NCBI GenBank assembly: GCA_030141605.1
Contig: JAQGDQ010000045.1
Coordinates: 372,001-436,000, forward strand
Origin: Tubiluchus corallicola
Taxonomy: Eukaryota > Priapulida > Priapulimorpha > Priapulimorphida > Tubiluchidae
Direction: 5' to 3'
DNA: 64,000 nt
Position 1 is the stretch's first letter; each line of letters opens with the position of its first letter. The position numbers and the translations under genes were made by a program. Below, piece by piece: positions 59,687 to 64,000 of this stretch. The notes under the pieces are model-generated. The model worked only from the letters and a program-made list of their open reading frames with translations. It ran no database searches and was not told the origin of the DNA.

Positions 59687-62632
59687 GTGAGTAATATTCA
59701 AGTGATGTTTGTCCACTTCAACAAAAAATTCAGAATAGCTACACAACGTTTAGGTATTGAACCAGTTTATATCAGGCACTGTCTTATTGTTCTGTCAGTG
59801 AAACTGGGGAATCTGAGCTTACAACATGGATTTTCTCATTTTTTTGGCATGTCTCTTTGTTAGAGCGACTAACCTTTGCGATTAATTTGTGCAATTATTA
59901 TCACTATAATAATATTTTGCTGACGACGAGTAATGTTTAAAAATTCGAAATATATAAACTTGAGAAAAAAAATAAGAAAAAATAATTCGTGAAACTAAGT
60001 GATTTGTTTCAAATCTCTATTTGAAAAGAGAGCGGCTATTCATAAGTTTCTGCGTCTTTTTAGATGTAACTGCTTTACTAAAAATTTCCAATTGATGCTC
60101 CTCGATGACACAGTATCGTGACCGATATCAGCCATAATGTGCATATAATTAACTTTTTGTAAATAAATTGTAATATCTATAGATAATTTTCATTGAATTT
60201 ACAAATTGGCCTATTTCATTGCTAGTAAGATAGCTAGATATAATACCCAGTGCACAAATGTCAATTAAAAACTTACGTATACAAAACAAACGTACAAAAG
60301 CCAGCATACCAGTCATTCACACATAACGTATACGACTGACAAATATTTGTAAGAGTATCGTCTAGAACTAACTTAAGAAAATAAACTATGATTATAAAAA
60401 CTATTTGAAATTATAAAAGTACACAGAAAATATTTATAGAATTTACATATTTACAGGTAACCAAGTGAATACTAAGACAACGAAAAAGTGTGACAAAATG
60501 ATGACAATAATACGCACGTGTATACTGTTTCTTCTTCTTTATTGTTGAATTTGTTAGTAAATTATAAATACTTGCTAATAATTAATCAAGAAAACTTACT
60601 GTTCCTGATTCAGAAGATTTGCAAGACAAATGTCTTAATTTAAAACGTTCTTTTTAACTCGAATTTAATAATCGCAACTGCCTTAAATAACTGATTTAAC
60701 GACAACGTCTTCACGTTCCATTTCGCTAAAATGGTTGATAATTTCCATAGCGCGAAGGTGCTTGCAAAAATTTCCGCAAAATTTGCTATTTCGGCGCAAA
60801 ATTGGCTTTTGTTATAAGATCAAAATGATTCATGACAATCATGATCCTCAGTTCATCTAGCAAATGAAAATTTTTAATTAAATTTTCGGTTCGGATAAAT
60901 GGAAATGTCAGCAGGAGTCTTGGCGACGAGCGCTTACCCGAAGGCCTCTACTAGCGCATGATGAGAAACGTTTATTGATATAATAGGTTCAATTGCGCCG
61001 AGAGTTTTAGACATTTTGTTTACAAAAAAAACACTGAAAATAAACATCAAAGTAGGCTGCAAATACAGCTGTACATAAAGTCAGAATAAGTTCATCAAAA
61101 TACTTGCTTGAAATGATTAACATAGTTCTACAGGTTGTTCCAAAAGAATGAGTGCACTAACAAATGCTATATGCATACCAAACTATATGATCGGAAAATT
61201 GAAAATGACGACATAAAAATATAATATTTTTTCAGTCATTATGATGTCATAATGCAGAAGTCCAGATTAATTTTGTCATATGTAACATTTCTACTGCCAT
61301 ATTTCTTTTGGAACTCCCTGCATTACGCACAATGACAGATGCATGTAGGTACCATGTAGGCGTATTTAAAAATCAGACTTTGGGACGCATCGCCCATCTA
61401 AGTTTATTTAAAATCTATGCGTATCACAGAGTCACACAGTGGCCACAGTTTACTTTATTACCTACTTCATCTAATTATTACATCTTTAAAAATTGCATAT
61501 TCCCTATTTAATCTAATAACCGCTCTAAAAATCTTTTAGTTCACGTTTTTTTAAAATGAATCGAGATTATAAACTGAGCAAAAACAATAATTTATCATTG
61601 TGGAACTGTTTATATCATTAAGTTCACAAATGTGTAATGTTTTATCTGTTAACGCAGTTTGCTGTCATTTAAAATACATGCAAAGATCATGTTATAATAA
61701 TGAAAATAAAAAACTATGTACTCTTATTTACGATAAAGTAATTTAAGATGCGAATTTTGATGAGAATGACAATTGAATTATGTGAAGTCCGAACACTCAT
61801 TTGTCCGCTAAAATACGACAATAATCAATTAAAATGCAGCAATCTGCAGTTAATAAGCTTATTAAATGCAATTATAATGATTTTCATACGTGCCCAATGG
61901 ATACTTAGAAGACATGTAGCTTTAAAGGCACCTAGAGAACTAAACAGGCAATGATAAATTATTATGGACCTAATAAATTACAAGTTTGCGTTAGTTCTAG
62001 ATTTAGGAAGATGATAATTTAATTAACAAAATTATGAAAAAGGCAAAAATTCGGAAGATGCGCAACTTCATAATTTACGTAAAAATCAAAACGTCATAGG
62101 TTCAGAACCAGATAGATGCTAACAGCTGTGCCCTAAAATCATATGTTGCAAAAGGAAAAACAATTGCAAAACCCATTTTCCTCATTTCCTTCCTTTCATC
62201 TACAAAGCTGAATTTTGCACTTTTTGAGACATAAAGCTTCACAACTGCTTTATACTGCTTATGCTTTCAACGTTAAAAGGAAACAACCCCATAAGAATGC
62301 ATAAACAGTACAATGTTTTAGTACTGCATTGATGTTTTGTTTGTAGTGAATTACAGTTGAAGTATAAAGCTAGTCTCGAGATGAAAGGATTATTTGTTTT
62401 AAGTCTAGGATTTTATTTTTGAGATAAAACTAATTTAAGAATTTACTAATATTGCCAGGATCTTCTTAATTATTCTTAATCACGCATAAACCTTTAATAC
62501 GTCCTACAACGCTATTACTAAATTCCAAATCTAAAATACCTAGAGTAGTTACAATGCTTTACTTAAATCTTTTACCTGATTCAGTACAGTGCAGATTATA
62601 ACTATTGCTTATTAACACACATTTTGTTACAG
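59687..62632. other. Elk intron 5
   Basis: About 2.9 kb of AT-rich sequence; no gene or repeat recognised. Confidence 0.75.
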
Positions 62633-62867
62633 AAACTGGCGACCGGTCTCAATAAGGTGCCCATGTATGGTAAAACAGCAGTAAAGAAATCTCGGTTCAT
62701 ACTTTCTCATTATGGAACCTTCAAGACGTTTTGGGACTGGATCATTCTCATCTGTACTTTTTACGTTGCCATAATAGTGCCATACAATGCAGCGTTCATT
62801 ACTCGGGACGGTTACATCAGGCATTCTATATACAGTGACGTTATTGTTGAAATTATATTTATTGTTG
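62633..62867 (+). CDS. Elk: Elk-type K+ channel, exon 6 (S1 and start of S2)
   Basis: The exon is 235 nt, following 'attttgttacag', phase 0 to phase 1, ending before GTGAGT. It encodes residues 211-288. The pre-S1 segment is followed by S1 (WDWIILICTFYVAIIVPYN, about residues 244-262), a short extracellular loop, and the start of S2 (SDVIVEIIFIV). This is the voltage-sensor domain of the plasma-membrane K+ channel, and the 'FYVA..VPYN' sequence is a KCNH signature. The S1-S2 loop is short, as in Elk. Confidence 0.95.
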
Positions 62868-63386
62868 GTGAGTGGAAAGATAATATAATTTATAATTCGG
62901 AAGGTGATTCGATTAAAGTATGCACAAAAAAGTTTGTCATTGTACTAAGCCTAATACAGAATCATAAAGATGCATATCAAGTTTTTATTATGAAATGAAC
63001 TTTCTGGTCTGTACCGTGTACCGCCAGTCAACTTTGCGAATTACCAACTTTAAACAAAATAAAATTCTCTGAACGTGTCACGAGTACTCCTATAGGCGAT
63101 GTGCTTGATAATAAAGAACAAAAGGTGGATTTCATAACTAGGCTTTATTAAGCCAACGAAAAAAAATGTTTGAATATTAGTTATAAACTTGTGCGAATAA
63201 TATTGGTTGCTGCTTTTGCTATTATTACACAACCAAAACAAATCTAAACAGTTATATTGTTTTGTCTTTGACAAAAGTAAACTGCTTGTTGATTTTAGAA
63301 GGCAAACCTTCTACGACATTTCTTCAGACCAAGTGAAAATTATTTCTTACTAATTCTTGCTAATACTAATTGCTTTGTTATTTCAG
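62868..63386. other. Elk intron 6
   Basis: 519 bp, consensus GT/AG; no feature inside. Confidence 0.85.
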
Positions 63387-63544
63387 ATATACTTCTTAAT
63401 TTCCGTACTACTTATGTGAGTAAATCAGGGCAGGTTGTAGCTGACCAGAAACTCATTGCTATCAATTACATGAGAGGATGGTTTCTGTTGGATTTGTTAG
63501 CTGCTATACCATTTGATCTCCTTTATGCATTTCGAGTAGATACG
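63387..63544 (+). CDS. Elk: Elk-type K+ channel, exon 7 (end of S2, S3)
   Basis: The exon is 158 nt, following 'gttatttcag', entered in phase 1 and left in phase 0 before GTAATG. It completes Asp 289 and encodes residues 290-341. The S2 end reads [12 protein letters not shown], with the conserved S2 Asp. Then come [15 protein letters not shown] and S3 ([18 protein letters not shown], about residues 320-337). The S4 segment with its repeated Arg residues is not in the remaining 456 bases, so the gene continues to the right of the window. Confidence 0.95.
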
Positions 63545-64000
63545 GTAATGCTCAAACTTTAACTAATTTTCAGTAACTTAGAAGAATTAAAGAAGGCGGA
63601 ACTAATGTAGTTTTTCTAGAAATTTTGAGCATTAAATAACCATACCGGCACACAGACAAAGTGAAAGTAGTACGTTTATTTCTTAGTAAATTTAATATAT
63701 TATTCACAAATTCATGATCGATCTACGAGAACGCCATATTTCCTTTCTGCTGGCGTGAGAAGTGGTTAAGAAAATATATTGTAACGTCATTTAAATAATA
63801 ATGAGTCATTTTCTACTATCTTCATAGAGTGAAAAAAATTATGTCATAGTCACGAGGGTTATACCACAGAAGTAAGAGTTATATCACAGACGTATATGGT
63901 CGCAACTATTTCATATAGTATTTTTGGGCGACCTAATATCACAAGGCGTAATATGCAGTGTTTCATTGATTGCTACTTTAAGTCTTTCTGTGGATACCAG
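63545..64000. other. Elk intron 7 (partial)
   Basis: AT-rich sequence to the window edge. I searched it by eye for an S4-like Arg-repeat exon and found none. Confidence 0.8.

Overview
This is a eukaryotic, AT-rich, intron-dominated window. It most likely comes from a marine invertebrate animal; I cannot fix the phylum. The evidence is a KCNH channel of the Elk type with consensus GT/AG introns, a BEL/Pao LTR retrotransposon (a group known only from animals), a tRNA-derived SINE-like head, several MITE-like inverted repeats and many microsatellites. There are no bacterial operons, ribosome binding sites or CRISPR arrays.

Main gene: the 5' part of an Elk-type (KCNH3/4/8-like) voltage-gated potassium channel lies on the + strand. 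Seven coding exons (10623-10698, 51200-51313, 56976-57095, 58146-58289, 59511-59686, 62633-62867, 63387-63544) join in phase with no stop. They give exactly 341 codons: the N-terminal cap, the PAS domain, an acidic linker, and S1 to S3. S4, the pore and the cyclic-nucleotide-binding homology domain must lie beyond base 64000. A strong splice acceptor just 5' of the ATG implies a further noncoding 5' exon upstream. Intron 1 is about 40.5 kb and holds most of the mobile DNA.

Second gene: a complete two-exon GNAT acetyltransferase (290 aa, exons 53918-54080 and 52207-52916) is nested on the - strand inside channel intron 2.

Mobile DNA: a full-length BEL/Pao element (29071-34289, - strand) sits antisense in intron 1. 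It has 383-bp LTRs that look identical, a 5-bp target duplication, a tRNA-Tyr primer site and a polypurine tract. Its coding region is nevertheless broken by frame changes and a stop, and the reverse transcriptase active site reads YVDN. Other units are a large inverted-repeat (foldback) element at 158-2590, a two-copy TTAA-flanked MITE family (6377-6918 and 57589-58094), a MITE at 42888-43106, a composite SINE-like unit with internal tandem repeats (55368-56885), a tRNA-derived fragment (21860-21920), and an inverted pair of 42-nt hammerhead-ribozyme-like motifs (10295-10415).

Tandem repeats: a 49-bp minisatellite carrying CACGTG motifs (47424-48090), a long CTGA array (5710-5900), a TC array (56435-56567) and several trinucleotide tracts. 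The remaining sequence is intronic or intergenic, and I see no further gene that I can support.
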